Part shown: piece after piece, positions 1-8,405 of the stretch | Layout of the letters: every line of letters begins with the position of its first letter | Position numbering within the stretch: position 1 is the first letter of the stretch | From: JAHDHW01 sp965220465 | GTDB taxonomy: Bacteria; Bacteroidota; Bacteroidia; Chitinophagales; Saprospiraceae | NCBI GenBank assembly: GCA_965220465.1 | Contig: CBDCPZ010000024.1 | Span: 1 to 64,000, forward strand | DNA: 64,000 bases | Direction of reading: 5' to 3' | Notes under the pieces: generated by a model | What the model saw: only the letters and a program-made list of their open reading frames with translations | The model's database searches: none | What the model was told of the DNA's origin: nothing | Program-made: the position numbers and the translations under genes

Positions 1-2
1 CT

Positions 3-1169
3 GGCCGATTGGTCAAAAAGAATATGGACACCTTTACTTTTCCTGTTGGGTTTGACAATACTTCTTACAATCCACTTACATTGACCGAATCCGGAACTGT
101 TGATACCATCGGGGTTCGTTGCCTGGAAAATGTGCTGGATGGAGGTCTTTCCGGCAACCCAATCCCTTCAGCTGTTGCAAATGCCAGTTGGGATATCACG
201 GAAGTTGTTGCAGGAGGCTCTGCTTTTTCCGCCACTGCTCAATGGAATACTGGTGATGAATTAGTAAATTTCAACAATTCCGATTGTGGCATCATGCGCT
301 ATCACGATGGTGATTGGGATCTTCCGGTTACTGCTGTGAGTGCTGCTTCTGGTTCCAATCCTTATACCCAAACTGGAACTGTGTCTGATGTTGGTGTGAT
401 TGCAGTCGGCAGTGACAGTCTGATCAACCGAGTTCAATTGGCTGCTCGCGCTTTTTTGCAAGGCCCTTATTTTGGAATCCAGATGACGGACAATCTGCGG
501 TCTAAAGATTTGATTCCACTGACTGAGCCTTTTTCGGGATCGGGATACACTCATCAGGGTCGAGGAGGTGGTGAAACCATCGATGCCTCTGTCCTTTCCG
601 TTACAGGTGATGATGCCATCACTGACTGGGTCGTTGTAGAACTTCGCGATAAAAATGATGCTGCAACGGTTTTAGAAACTTTCTCAGCATTGATTCAAAA
701 AGATGGAGACATCGTTGGGTTGGATGGTGTTGACGATGTTGGAATTCCGGTTTTAGATGATGATTATTTCGTCGCCATTCGCCATCGAAATCATCTTGGT
801 ATTCGAACATCCACTGTTTTGAGTTTGGAAGAATTTTCTTCCTCAATCCATGACTTTACCACTTCATCTTCTCAAGCTCATGGAACGAATCCAATGAAAG
901 AAGTCAGCACTGGAGTTTGGGCCATGTGGGGCGGAAATGCTTCCGGCGATAACAAAGTCAGAGCCACCGGTCCTCCAACCATCAATGATTATTCAAACCT
1001 TTTGAATTACCTCGGAGGACCAAACAATATTATCACGAATGTTTATGTGCCACAGGATATCAACATGGATGGCAATGTTCGCGCTACCGGTCCGCCTACT
1101 ATCAATGACTACGCAAAACTACTTAACATTCTGGGCGGAGCCATCAATATTATTTTCGAACAGCTCTAA
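3..1169 (+). CDS. C-terminal part of a large secreted protein (5' end outside window)
   Basis: The frame is open to the left edge of the window, so the TTG at position 9 is probably internal and the gene is truncated. The visible 386 residues are Gly/Ser/Thr/Asp-rich, as expected of an extracellular beta-rich protein. They contain a block found in large secreted Bacteroidota proteins: an Arg-Ala-Phe-Leu-Gln-Gly start, then a His-Gln-Gly-Arg-Gly-Gly-Gly-Glu stretch and an RHRNHLG motif. The last ~70 residues carry two near-identical copies of a VRATGPPTINDY unit about 40 residues apart, the second preceded by DINMDGN, which resembles a dockerin-like calcium loop. No T9SS type A tail is obvious. 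The next gene is 27 bp downstream on the same strand. The protein-level function is unknown. Confidence 0.75.
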   Translation, partial: GRLVKKNMDTFTFPVGFDNTSYNPLTLTESGTVDTIGVRCLENVLDGGLSGNPIPSAVANASWDITEVVAGGSAFSATAQWNTGDELVNFNNSDCGIMRYHDGDWDLPVTAVSAASGSNPYTQTGTVSDVGVIAVGSDSLINRVQLAARAFLQGPYFGIQMTDNLRSKDLIPLTEPFSGSGYTHQGRGGGETIDASVLSVTGDDAITDWVVVELRDKNDAATVLETFSALIQKDGDIVGLDGVDDVGIPVLDDDYFVAIRHRNHLGIRTSTVLSLEEFSSSIHDFTTSSSQAHGTNPMKEVSTGVWAMWGGNASGDNKVRATGPPTINDYSNLLNYLGGPNNIITNVYVPQDINMDGNVRATGPPTINDYAKLLNILGGAINIIFEQL

Positions 1170-1196
1170 TATTTCAATATTCTAAAAATCAATATT

Positions 1197-2333
1197 ATGA
1201 AAAATATAGTATTTCTCTTTTTCTTTTTGACTTCCTCTGTTTTCTGTCATGCTCAATTTTTTCAAGCTACTATCAATACTGATGGCAATGACCTTGTTTT
1301 TTTACTTCGAGCCAATCCAGGCGGAGGAGATATAACCACGCAATGGATTGATACCGAATTTTTTGTACGGTGGCCAAATGGTTCTCCAGCTTTTAACTTT
1401 GGAACAATTACGGTCAACAATACTGATTTCCCTGGTGTAAGTATTCCCAATAATGGACAAGATGCTCAAGGGGTGGAAGAAGGGTTTACCAACAATTGGT
1501 TTGGGACCTCTTTTAGCGCTACCCCTTCTGCAAATTATTCCGAGGGAGTAGAATATGAAATATTCAGGGTAACACTGGATATTCCGGCATCAAGTATCAA
1601 TTTTGAATTAGTTCATAACGATGGTTATTACCCCCACTACTTGGCATTAATTAGTCAAATAGGGTCTGACTTGAGTAATGTTGCAGGCAATATGTTTTAT
1701 AGTGATAATGCCATGATTTGCAGCCCCAATTGTCCTGTTTCAACTCCAGGCTCCAACCATGTCGATGCAGGACTAAGCCCCCCGCTTCCTGTGGAACTAT
1801 TTAGCTTTACAGCAAAAAAACTGGAAAATGATGTAAAACTGGATTGGATTACTGCTTCAGAGGAAAACAATTCAGGATTCAGTATTGAAAGAAAAACAGC
1901 GCAGGAAGAATGGACTGAAATTGGGTTTGTGGAAGGAAATGGAACGACAAGCGAATTTTCCACCTACGATTTTTTAGATACCAATCCGGCATCAGGAAAT
2001 AATTATTACCGTTTAAAACAAATCGATTTTGATGGTGCTTTTGAGTATTCAGATATTCAGGTAATCAATTTTAATCGAAACAAAAATGAGCTTTCCGTTT
2101 ATCCTAATCCGACCAGCGACGTCGTAAATGTCAAGTTAAATGAAACCATAAATAATGGAGATTTACAAATATTTGATCAACTCGGAAGATTAATATTGCA
2201 GGATAAAATTTACAAAGAAGAAACGCTGAAAACAATTCCGGTTCATCAATTTCCGGAAGGTATTTATACCATCAAAATCTTTTCAGGTAACCAAATATTT
2301 ACCGAAAAATTTATCGTTCAAAGATCGAATTAA
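1197..2333 (+). CDS. T9SS type A sorting domain-containing secreted protein
   Basis: The 378-residue protein begins with a signal peptide (MKN, then a Phe/Leu-rich core, ending near CHAQ at residue 20). The first ~190 residues look like an extracellular beta-sandwich domain, possibly cohesin-like, with no catalytic motif I can name. From about residue 197 there is a PVELFSFTAK linker and a fibronectin-like segment (LDWITASEENNSGFSIER, then YYRLKQIDFDG) typical of T9SS cargo. The last ~80 residues are a type A sorting domain (VYPNPTSD start, GIYTIKI, then FTEKFIVQ). The protein should be exported by Sec and then anchored or released by the type IX system. It follows the preceding secreted gene closely and may be cotranscribed with it. 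If the upstream dockerin-like tail binds a cohesin-like domain, this protein would be a natural partner; that is inference only. Confidence 0.85.
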   Translation: MKNIVFLFFFLTSSVFCHAQFFQATINTDGNDLVFLLRANPGGGDITTQWIDTEFFVRWPNGSPAFNFGTITVNNTDFPGVSIPNNGQDAQGVEEGFTNNWFGTSFSATPSANYSEGVEYEIFRVTLDIPASSINFELVHNDGYYPHYLALISQIGSDLSNVAGNMFYSDNAMICSPNCPVSTPGSNHVDAGLSPPLPVELFSFTAKKLENDVKLDWITASEENNSGFSIERKTAQEEWTEIGFVEGNGTTSEFSTYDFLDTNPASGNNYYRLKQIDFDGAFEYSDIQVINFNRNKNELSVYPNPTSDVVNVKLNETINNGDLQIFDQLGRLILQDKIYKEETLKTIPVHQFPEGIYTIKIFSGNQIFTEKFIVQRSN

Positions 2334-2504
2334 GGCGTCAATAATAAAACTTAAATAACATCCATCATGGAAAACCAGATATTGTGTTTTATTCTCGTTC
2401 TGGGAACAGCAGTGCTCAATTGGGAGATAATAATTAAAGAAAAGGACGGATCTATTCCAAATGAGGAATAAGACCCATGTATATTGATTTTTATACATTT
2501 TCCA

Positions 2505-2537
2505 AAAGCCTGCTCCCAAAAGAGTGGGCTTTGTTTT
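2505..2537 (+). terminator. Rho-independent terminator after the secreted-protein pair
   Basis: An 11-bp stem with G-U pairs (AAAGCCTGCTC / GAGTGGGCTTT) and a 6-nt loop, followed by GTTTTAGG. It is the first strong hairpin after the stop codon at 2333 and probably ends the two-gene transcript. The ~170 bp between stop and hairpin contains only a 34-codon ORF (2367..2471) that I do not accept as a gene. Confidence 0.6.
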
Positions 2538-2713
2538 AGGAATCTGCTAATTAACAAGTTTGGTTTTTAAATATAAACCAAAACCATGTGGTTTTCATAG
2601 CACAGATTTGTCCTTTCTTCATTGTAAATCTTCAACAATAAGTGGAAATTATTAAAATCTCAAAAACAAAATTTTATAGTAAAATAAGCCAGAAAACGTT
2701 TGAACAAAACAAA

Positions 2714-2744
2714 AAAGAGTTACATTTTTAAAATGTAACTCTTT
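2714..2744 (-). terminator. Terminator of tRNA-Met
   Basis: A perfect 15-bp AT-rich stem (2714-2728 with 2730-2744), followed on the minus strand by TTTTTTGTTTTG. It lies 10 bp beyond the 3' end of the tRNA gene and is oriented to end its transcript. Confidence 0.7.
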
Positions 2745-2754
2745 GATTTTCTTG

Positions 2755-2828
2755 TAGCGAGAGAGAGACTTGAACTCTCGACCTCCGGATTATGAATCCG
2801 ACGCTCTAACCAGCTGAGCTACCTCGCC
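2755..2828 (-). tRNA. tRNA-Met (anticodon CAU)
   Basis: The minus strand folds as a complete 74-nt cloverleaf. The acceptor is GGCGAGG pairing with UCUCGCU (G-U at the first and last pairs), and the D-arm is GCUC..GAGC. The anticodon stem is UCGGA/UCCGG with loop UUCAUAA, giving anticodon CAU, and the T-arm has GUUCAAGUC. The discriminator is A and the CCA end is not encoded, which is normal in this phylum. CAU anticodons can also be initiator Met or lysidine-modified Ile. Elongator Met is preferred from the overall sequence, which matches Bacteroidota elongator tRNA-Met as I remember it. A terminator follows directly. Confidence 0.9.
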
Positions 2829-2948
2829 ATTTTATTTAATAAAACAGGTATTAAGTGTGAACAATTCTTAATTTAACCTATTCTTTTTAAAGCGACCGCA
2901 AATATATACTTTTTCAGTGGTTTTGTAAATAAGAAATCCTGCCTTTTT

Positions 2949-3344
2949 ATGAAAAATAGAGATAAAAATTTAAAAGAGTTAAGACCACCTCTAAATTTGA
3001 GTCCTGCATCCGGTGAATTGGAACAATTTCAAAATAACGTACTCAGACTGATTCTTAAATTTCAAAATGAATTGCTCCTCAAAATCTGTCATCATCAATT
3101 CGTTAAAAGAAAAAATATATTCTTTCAACTGCCTTCGATCAAGCAATTGGAATATGTTGAGCTTCAGATCAGTCAGGATCAGAATTTTAAAAATTTATTA
3201 TTTGGTATTATCATCGGCCATTTTACTTTAAAAGACTGGATATTCTTCAAGGATCATGAGCAGGATTTACGAAAGCGAGTGACGAGTTTGTTGGTCAAAC
3301 GCCTTCAAAGTCAATGTAGTTTGCTAACTTCGGATTTCAATTAG
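2949..3344 (+). CDS. Conserved small Bacteroidota protein of unknown function
   Basis: A 131-residue, basic, mainly helical protein without a signal peptide or membrane segment. The core contains FQNNVLRLILKFQNELLL and LLFGIIIGHFTL, which recall a family of ~130-residue Bacteroidota proteins that databases sometimes mislabel as glyoxalase. No glyoxalase fold or metal ligands are visible, so that label should not be used. It ends 10 bp before the ABC permease start and is probably cotranscribed with it, but the link is not understood. Confidence 0.7.
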   Translation: MKNRDKNLKELRPPLNLSPASGELEQFQNNVLRLILKFQNELLLKICHHQFVKRKNIFFQLPSIKQLEYVELQISQDQNFKNLLFGIIIGHFTLKDWIFFKDHEQDLRKRVTSLLVKRLQSQCSLLTSDFN

Positions 3345-3354
3345 CGAATCCTTT

Positions 3355-4545
3355 ATGCACATCATTTTTACCATTTTTAAAAAGGAATTTACTGAAACAT
3401 TGCGTGATCGAAGGACTGTTATCACAATGGTGCTGATCCCTTTTTTATTGATCCCATTGGTTTTTACAATAATGACTTTCGTCAGCACCTCTCAATCTGA
3501 AACAGCCAGAGACAAACATCTTAAAATCGCCATCCACACTAATGACAACGGTGCTGAATTGGTCAAATGGTTGAAAAGGCGCAAAGATATGGACATTTTG
3601 GAAGGGGTTCATCCGCAAGAATTCAAGCAACTGATAAGAAATGATAGCCTTGATTTTGCTGTGATCATCGACAAAAAATTTGACGAAGCGATAAATAGTG
3701 GAATTACCGGAGCAATCAGTATTTATTACAAATCATTATCAGATACCATTCTTTATCAACGATTGACTAGTACTTTTGACCGTTATCACGAAAATGTGCT
3801 ACAACAACGACTGGAAGCACTTGGAGCTACATTAGAAACAATCAATCCTATCGCTGTAAAAGACATAAATGTTTATTCAACCAGAGAATCGATTGGCAAA
3901 TTAGCCGGAGGGACATTACCCTATTTTTTTGTATTATTTTGTTTCATGGGTGCGATGTATCCTGCAATAGATTTGTTTACCGGAGAGAAAGAGCGAAGTA
4001 CGATTGAAACGCTACTTGTTGTTCCTGCAAACAGATTACAGATTTTAATCGGAAAGATGTTAGTGGTGGTGAGCACTGGCGTTTTATCCGGGCTGCTAAC
4101 CATTTTGGGCTTATTTGCTGCTTTAAAATTAAATCCTGAAATACCAACTTTCATTTCGGGCATAGCTATGCAATTATTAAATCCAAAAGCAATTACCTTG
4201 GTAATAGCGATGATGATCCCTTTGACTACTTTTTTTGCAGGAATATTAATTCCAGCTTCTATTTATGCCCGGTCATTCAAAGAAGCGCAGAGCTTGATTC
4301 AGCCGCTGGTATTCATCATCATAATTCCTCTTGTCATTGGCTTCATTCCAGGCACCACGTTTAATTTTGTAACTGCTTTTGTGCCAATACTAAATGTCGC
4401 ATTGGCAACGCGGGAGATTGTAGCCGGAACGATTGATTATGGGCTGTTAGTAATCGTTTATTTTTCACTTTTTATTTTTGCAGGTCTAGGAATTTATATA
4501 AGTCTTCGTTGGTTTGGACACGAAGGAAATATATTTCGCGTTTAA
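3355..4545 (+). CDS. ABC-2 type transporter permease (NatB-like)
   Basis: The 396-residue membrane protein has the ABC-2 (NatB/YhaP-like) layout. A cytoplasmic start (FKKEFTETLRDRRTV) is followed by one membrane helix (residues ~22-42), then a ~150-residue extracytoplasmic region. Five or six helices follow from residue ~185, with the conserved loop FTGEKERSTIETLLVVP after the second. Such permeases pair with a NatA-type ATPase to export ions, drugs or peptides. No ATPase gene is adjacent on either side; the only ABC ATPase in the window is about 34 kb away and is LolD-like. The partner may be encoded elsewhere. The substrate is unknown. Confidence 0.85.
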   Translation: MHIIFTIFKKEFTETLRDRRTVITMVLIPFLLIPLVFTIMTFVSTSQSETARDKHLKIAIHTNDNGAELVKWLKRRKDMDILEGVHPQEFKQLIRNDSLDFAVIIDKKFDEAINSGITGAISIYYKSLSDTILYQRLTSTFDRYHENVLQQRLEALGATLETINPIAVKDINVYSTRESIGKLAGGTLPYFFVLFCFMGAMYPAIDLFTGEKERSTIETLLVVPANRLQILIGKMLVVVSTGVLSGLLTILGLFAALKLNPEIPTFISGIAMQLLNPKAITLVIAMMIPLTTFFAGILIPASIYARSFKEAQSLIQPLVFIIIIPLVIGFIPGTTFNFVTAFVPILNVALATREIVAGTIDYGLLVIVYFSLFIFAGLGIYISLRWFGHEGNIFRV

Positions 4546-4660
4546 AATTGCATGAAATTTGAACATAGAAAATGGTATTTATAAAAATATTCTCTATTTC
4601 CTTTTCATAGAATTTAATTAAATAATCGCGAAGAATTGTGTTGATCTGTTCAACAACTTG

Positions 4661-4668
4661 TAAATTCG
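4661..4668 (+). promoter_or_regulatory. Candidate -7 box (TAAATTCG) for the first FKBP gene
   Basis: TAAATTCG fits the TAnnTTcG form of the Bacteroidota -7 element. Candidate TTG -33 boxes lie 17 and 22 bp upstream. Transcription would begin near 4675, which favours ATG 4688 over the in-frame TTG at 4673 as translation start. Confidence 0.4.
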
Positions 4669-4687
4669 CATTTTGAAAAAAAATATT

Positions 4688-5662
4688 ATGCTAAAACACG
4701 TATTCTTCTTCTCAATTATAATCGTAGCAGTTAGTTTGTGTATGGGTTGCGGAGGATGTAATGGAGTTAATAATGAGATAGGTAATGAGGTGGATATCGA
4801 AGTTGAAAATGGAAAGGCAGATACCAGTGAAACTCCAGATACCAATGAGCAGGTTTCTCAAAATGGATTTAAATTTATTCATCATATTAAAAATGAAGGA
4901 CCTAAACCTCAACCAGGGGAATATGTATATTATGATGTAGACATGTATGGCGTACTAGATTCTATAAAACAGTATACTTATTTAGAATCAAATCAGCTAT
5001 TCATTAAATTAATGCCTTTAGAAGAGACAAAAGGATTTACAAATCCCGTACTTGATATTTTATATTATATGTCGTTAGGAGATAGTGCTTCTGTAAAAAT
5101 GTCCCCTAAATTAATTGCAACCATAGAACCAGGGTATCTTGATTTTTCTTATTTACAGCTAAATGTAAAGCTTACAGAGATCATTAGCCCGGCAGAGCAT
5201 TCAACAAGGCGAATTGCAGAATTCAATAAAAGAAAAGAAAGCCTTTTAAAAGCTCAAGCCAACTTGGAAGAAATAAATGCTAATTGCAGAAAAGTACTTA
5301 CAGATTATAAGGCTGGAACGCTAACTAATTTGATTGAGACAAAGTCAGGATTGAAATACCTCATTCTGGAAGAAGGAAAAGGAAAGAAGTTGAAAAAGGG
5401 TTATAGTGTAAACTTGTTTTTTAATGGATTTTTAATGGACGGGTTCATGTTTGAAAACACTTTTAAAAGCGGAGTAATCACTACTATTGAGGTAGGCAAT
5501 GGCCAATCATTGGCTGGGTGGGAAGAAGCGATGAATTATTTCAAGTATGGAACAAAAGTATACTTGTTTGTTCCGTATCAATTGGCTTACGGAGAGGCTG
5601 GAAAACCTCCTTCAATAACTCCAAAATCTGACGTCATGTTTTATATGGAATTGTTAAAATAA
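4688..5662 (+). CDS. FKBP-type peptidyl-prolyl isomerase-like lipoprotein, divergent active site
   Basis: From ATG 4688 the protein has 324 residues. A hydrophobic signal ends in a lipobox-like Cys (SLCMGC), so it should be a lipoprotein. The middle third is shared with the next gene: FKFIHHIKNEGPKPQ, then LDILYYMSLGDS, then a Lys/Glu-rich helix. The C-terminal ~105 residues form an FKBP domain (SGLKYLILEEG to the end). FKBP folds catalyse proline cis-trans isomerisation in the periplasm. Here the usual VHYTG active-site strand reads VNLFFNG and the following FD reads FE, so the catalytic Tyr and Asp are replaced by Phe and Glu. The Trp (AGWEEA) and the LAYGE loop are kept. It may be a weak enzyme or a chaperone. 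The start is chosen from the signal peptide and the upstream -7 box. Confidence 0.85.
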   Translation: MLKHVFFFSIIIVAVSLCMGCGGCNGVNNEIGNEVDIEVENGKADTSETPDTNEQVSQNGFKFIHHIKNEGPKPQPGEYVYYDVDMYGVLDSIKQYTYLESNQLFIKLMPLEETKGFTNPVLDILYYMSLGDSASVKMSPKLIATIEPGYLDFSYLQLNVKLTEIISPAEHSTRRIAEFNKRKESLLKAQANLEEINANCRKVLTDYKAGTLTNLIETKSGLKYLILEEGKGKKLKKGYSVNLFFNGFLMDGFMFENTFKSGVITTIEVGNGQSLAGWEEAMNYFKYGTKVYLFVPYQLAYGEAGKPPSITPKSDVMFYMELLK

Positions 5663-5767
5663 TAGATAAAAAATTGATAATGAGCTATTTGTGATAACGA
5701 TAGTTTAGCTCATTAACTAAAGTTATAAATAAACTGTACAAATTATTTTAGAAACAAAAATTTAAAA

Positions 5768-6682
5768 ATGAACAAGCAATTATTTTTTTCCGCTCTTTGG
5801 TCAGCGGTAGTCTTTATAGGTTTTTTGAGTAGTTGTAACGGTAGTAAAAAAAATACTTCCACTACAGTAAATGGATTCGAATATACCCATCATATTAAAA
5901 AAGAAGGTGCCAAACCTCAGATTGGGGAGTATGTGTATTTTAATATCGATGTTTTTGTGGACGATTCATTGTTGCAATCTTCTCGTGATGGCAAAGACAA
6001 CCCTTTGGCGCAAATCCCTACTGCTGAGCAAGCAAAACTACAACCCAACCCTGTAATTGATGTATTGCCTTTAATGTCTATTGGTGACAGTGTGACTGTT
6101 AGTCAATATCTTGATTCATTTCCTCAACGCCCTCCTGGCTTTGACAATTATGAAAAACTCATTTACAACGTTTCATTAACAGCTATCAAAAGTGAAGTTG
6201 AATATAATGCCATTGTTGAGGCAGAACAAAAAATCAGAAAAGAAAAAGCATTGGTTGTACAAGCTCGTTTGGGGGAAGTAACTGAACTTGTCGATAAAAA
6301 TCTTGCTGATTACAATAGTGGAAAACTCGGTGGCAAATTGACTGAAACTGCTTCCGGCCTAAAATATATTATTCATGAAGAAGGAACAGGAGAAGTTCCT
6401 CAAGCAGGGGAGCCTATTGATGTGCATTATTATGGCGTACTTACTGATGGAACTATGTTCGACAATTCTTTCAGCAGAGGAGAGTTTATTACATTTCCGG
6501 TTGGTCAGCGCCAGGTGATTGCTGGCTGGGACGAAGGTCTAATGCTAATGAAGAAAGGTACAAAAGCTACTTTATTTATTCCTTATCCATTGGCTTATGG
6601 TGAACAAGGAAGGCCACCGTCAATTCCTGAAAAGTCTGACCTGGTGTTTTATGTTGAGTTGTTGGATGCCCCGGCTCAATAA
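5768..6682 (+). CDS. FKBP-type peptidyl-prolyl isomerase lipoprotein
   Basis: A 304-residue paralog of the preceding gene, 105 bp downstream. The signal ends in a clear lipobox (GFLSSC, Cys ~23). The N-terminal region repeats the FEYTHHIKKEGAKPQIGEYV pattern of its neighbour. A charged helix precedes the FKBP domain, which starts at SGLKYIIHEEG. Unlike its neighbour it keeps the standard active-site residues (VHYYG, MFDNSF, VIAGWDEG, LAYGEQG), so it is probably an active periplasmic or outer-membrane-associated prolyl isomerase that helps exported proteins fold. The pair looks like a tandem duplication with divergence of the first copy. Confidence 0.9.
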   Translation: MNKQLFFSALWSAVVFIGFLSSCNGSKKNTSTTVNGFEYTHHIKKEGAKPQIGEYVYFNIDVFVDDSLLQSSRDGKDNPLAQIPTAEQAKLQPNPVIDVLPLMSIGDSVTVSQYLDSFPQRPPGFDNYEKLIYNVSLTAIKSEVEYNAIVEAEQKIRKEKALVVQARLGEVTELVDKNLADYNSGKLGGKLTETASGLKYIIHEEGTGEVPQAGEPIDVHYYGVLTDGTMFDNSFSRGEFITFPVGQRQVIAGWDEGLMLMKKGTKATLFIPYPLAYGEQGRPPSIPEKSDLVFYVELLDAPAQ

Positions 6683-6715
6683 TTTAAAAAGATAAAAAAT
6701 TCGTTTTTTGGAAAG

Positions 6716-6753
6716 AAAAAACCGTAACTGAGAAAACCCAGCTACGGTTTTTT
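6716..6753. terminator. Bidirectional terminator between convergent genes
   Basis: A hairpin of AAAAAACCGTA with TACGGTTTTTT and an inner CTG/CAG pairing, flanked by A and T tracts on both sides. It separates the FKBP gene (+) from the TPR gene (-) and can serve both. Confidence 0.75.
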
Positions 6754-6771
6754 CTTTATACAAACCTAGCT

Positions 6772-8304
6772 TTATGATTTCAATCGGTTCAATCCTGCTT
6801 TTGCTTTTTGATGAAGACCGTTTCTGTATTCGTCTGGTTTGAGAGAAAGGCATAAATTAAAATACGCTGTAGCCTTTTCAAATTGATATTTTTCTTCGTA
6901 AATATGGCCAATCTGTAAGGCTGCATTACAAGCATAGAAATAACTCTCTTCCCGCCCGTTATCAATTGTTTTTTGATAATAGAATATCGCTTCGTCCAGC
7001 TTTGGCAATTTGTGTGTAATTCTTCCCAAACGATAATTGTATTCCAATTGAAAATGCTTTTGTTGAAAACTGTTTTCGGATTTACTTTTTAAAAGTGCAT
7101 AAGCGCGCTTGTAATATCCTCCGTCAAAAAGTAAACGAGCCTGAAGTAAAGTCTTGTCAGGTATTTCTCCAAGCTTTGCTTCTTTCAAAGCATTTTTGTC
7201 CGCTTCAATTGATTTTTCTCCTTTTGATCGACATAATGCAATGTTCAAATAATACCCCGATTCGTTATTTTTCAACAAATTATACCAGGCCAGTTTCTGG
7301 TAAGCTTCTTTGATGTAATTGCGCCCTTTAAAATTATTTACAAACTTTGAAATATAAATATCTGCGTCAGCATCCTGCCGGTACAATTTTGCCAAACCCA
7401 GCATAAAATCCAGGTAATGAAAAGATATAAACTGGTTTCCTTTGGGCCGATTTTGAAGAATCGAAATAGCTTCATCATTTTTTCCGGTACGCATCGCAAC
7501 ATTTGCCAGAACAAAACACGCCAGTGGGTTATCATTTCCTTTCAGGCTTCCGGAGCTAATTACATCCCATGCAACTTCGTCCTGGTTTTTCAAATGTAGC
7601 ATCAGAAAAGCATACATTACTTGTGTTTCTTTTTCGAATATAAATTCATGCCGACTGGCATAATCAATCACTTCTTTAATTTCATTTTGACCTTGTTCAA
7701 TCGTCCCATCCATTCCTCCTAATAACTTCACCCCCCATTTATAGCTATCAGGGATGGTTCCGACTAAAGCGTGTAAAATCCCCAGACTTTTTTTATTCGC
7801 AATAAAATCAGGGTACAATTTCTGGTTTTTGGTGAGTTGCTTGTAAGCCGTTTTCACTTCTGTAAAAGCAGTGATATATTCCTCAAACTTTAACCTGGCC
7901 AAAGCCCATTGGAGCCTGATTTCGGCTTGTATGTACAAATAGTAAGGAGAATCACTATTGCCTTGTACTATTCGATCAAGCCGGTAATTTTTGTTTTTTT
8001 CAAGCGCCTCAAATTCTTCTTTATCTTCATTGATAAAAACAGTGAAAAAGTCGATATAATTTTCAACGTAATAAACGATTAAGTTTTCAGGGTCTTCCAG
8101 TTTGATTTGCAGGATCGTAAGACGCGCTTCTGCAAATCGAAGGCTGAGTGCACAATCATAAGCCTTCTTAACTTTTGGTGTAAATTCAAACCTGTTTGCA
8201 GCGCCTAGTTCGGTATTTGCTATAAAAAATAACAACATCGGGATTAGTGCCAGACGATAAATCCCTGTCCGGAAAAAAGTATGGGAAAGATGAAGGTATT
8301 TCAT
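6772..8304 (-). CDS. Exported tetratricopeptide-repeat protein
   Basis: A 510-residue protein starting with a basic N-terminus and one hydrophobic segment (residues ~17-33, ending ELGAANRF), consistent with a signal peptide or anchor. The rest is helical. Repeats resembling TPRs are visible at the end (FYYQKTIDNGREE, then ACNAALQIGHIYEEKYQFEKATAYFNLCLSLKPDEYRNG) and a central AISILQNRP segment suggests earlier degenerate repeats. TPR proteins are scaffolds, so no enzymatic role can be assigned. It is flanked by terminators on both sides and is probably monocistronic. Confidence 0.8.
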   Translation of the reverse strand: MKYLHLSHTFFRTGIYRLALIPMLLFFIANTELGAANRFEFTPKVKKAYDCALSLRFAEARLTILQIKLEDPENLIVYYVENYIDFFTVFINEDKEEFEALEKNKNYRLDRIVQGNSDSPYYLYIQAEIRLQWALARLKFEEYITAFTEVKTAYKQLTKNQKLYPDFIANKKSLGILHALVGTIPDSYKWGVKLLGGMDGTIEQGQNEIKEVIDYASRHEFIFEKETQVMYAFLMLHLKNQDEVAWDVISSGSLKGNDNPLACFVLANVAMRTGKNDEAISILQNRPKGNQFISFHYLDFMLGLAKLYRQDADADIYISKFVNNFKGRNYIKEAYQKLAWYNLLKNNESGYYLNIALCRSKGEKSIEADKNALKEAKLGEIPDKTLLQARLLFDGGYYKRAYALLKSKSENSFQQKHFQLEYNYRLGRITHKLPKLDEAIFYYQKTIDNGREESYFYACNAALQIGHIYEEKYQFEKATAYFNLCLSLKPDEYRNGLHQKAKAGLNRLKS

Positions 8305-8350
8305 ATTTCTTTAAAACGTCGGTGATTAGGAAGTCAATATAGGTTTCATA

Positions 8351-8387
8351 AAAAAGCCTCAAGGAATAGCAATCCTTAAGGCTTTTT
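8351..8387 (-). terminator. Terminator after the zinc-ribbon gene
   Basis: A stem of AAAAAGCCT(c)AAGGA with TCCTT(a)AGGCTTTTT and a 7-nt loop. It lies ~20 bp beyond the stop codon of the zinc-ribbon gene on the minus strand and closes that operon. An A-tract on the other side could also stop leftward read-through. Confidence 0.75.
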
Positions 8388-8405
8388 AATATTTAAACAC
8401 TGCTT

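Noticed and set aside
2367..2471. 34-codon ORF after the T9SS gene
   Set aside because: No ribosome site, very short, and overlapped by other chance frames. A terminator follows but fits the upstream gene equally well.
2283..2557. Two overlapping minus-strand ORFs of 68-78 codons
   Set aside because: They overlap the 3' end of the T9SS gene and each other, with no family resemblance and no promoter.
4673..4687. TTG start five codons before the FKBP lipoprotein ATG
   Set aside because: It would lie at or before the predicted transcript start and adds nothing to the signal peptide.
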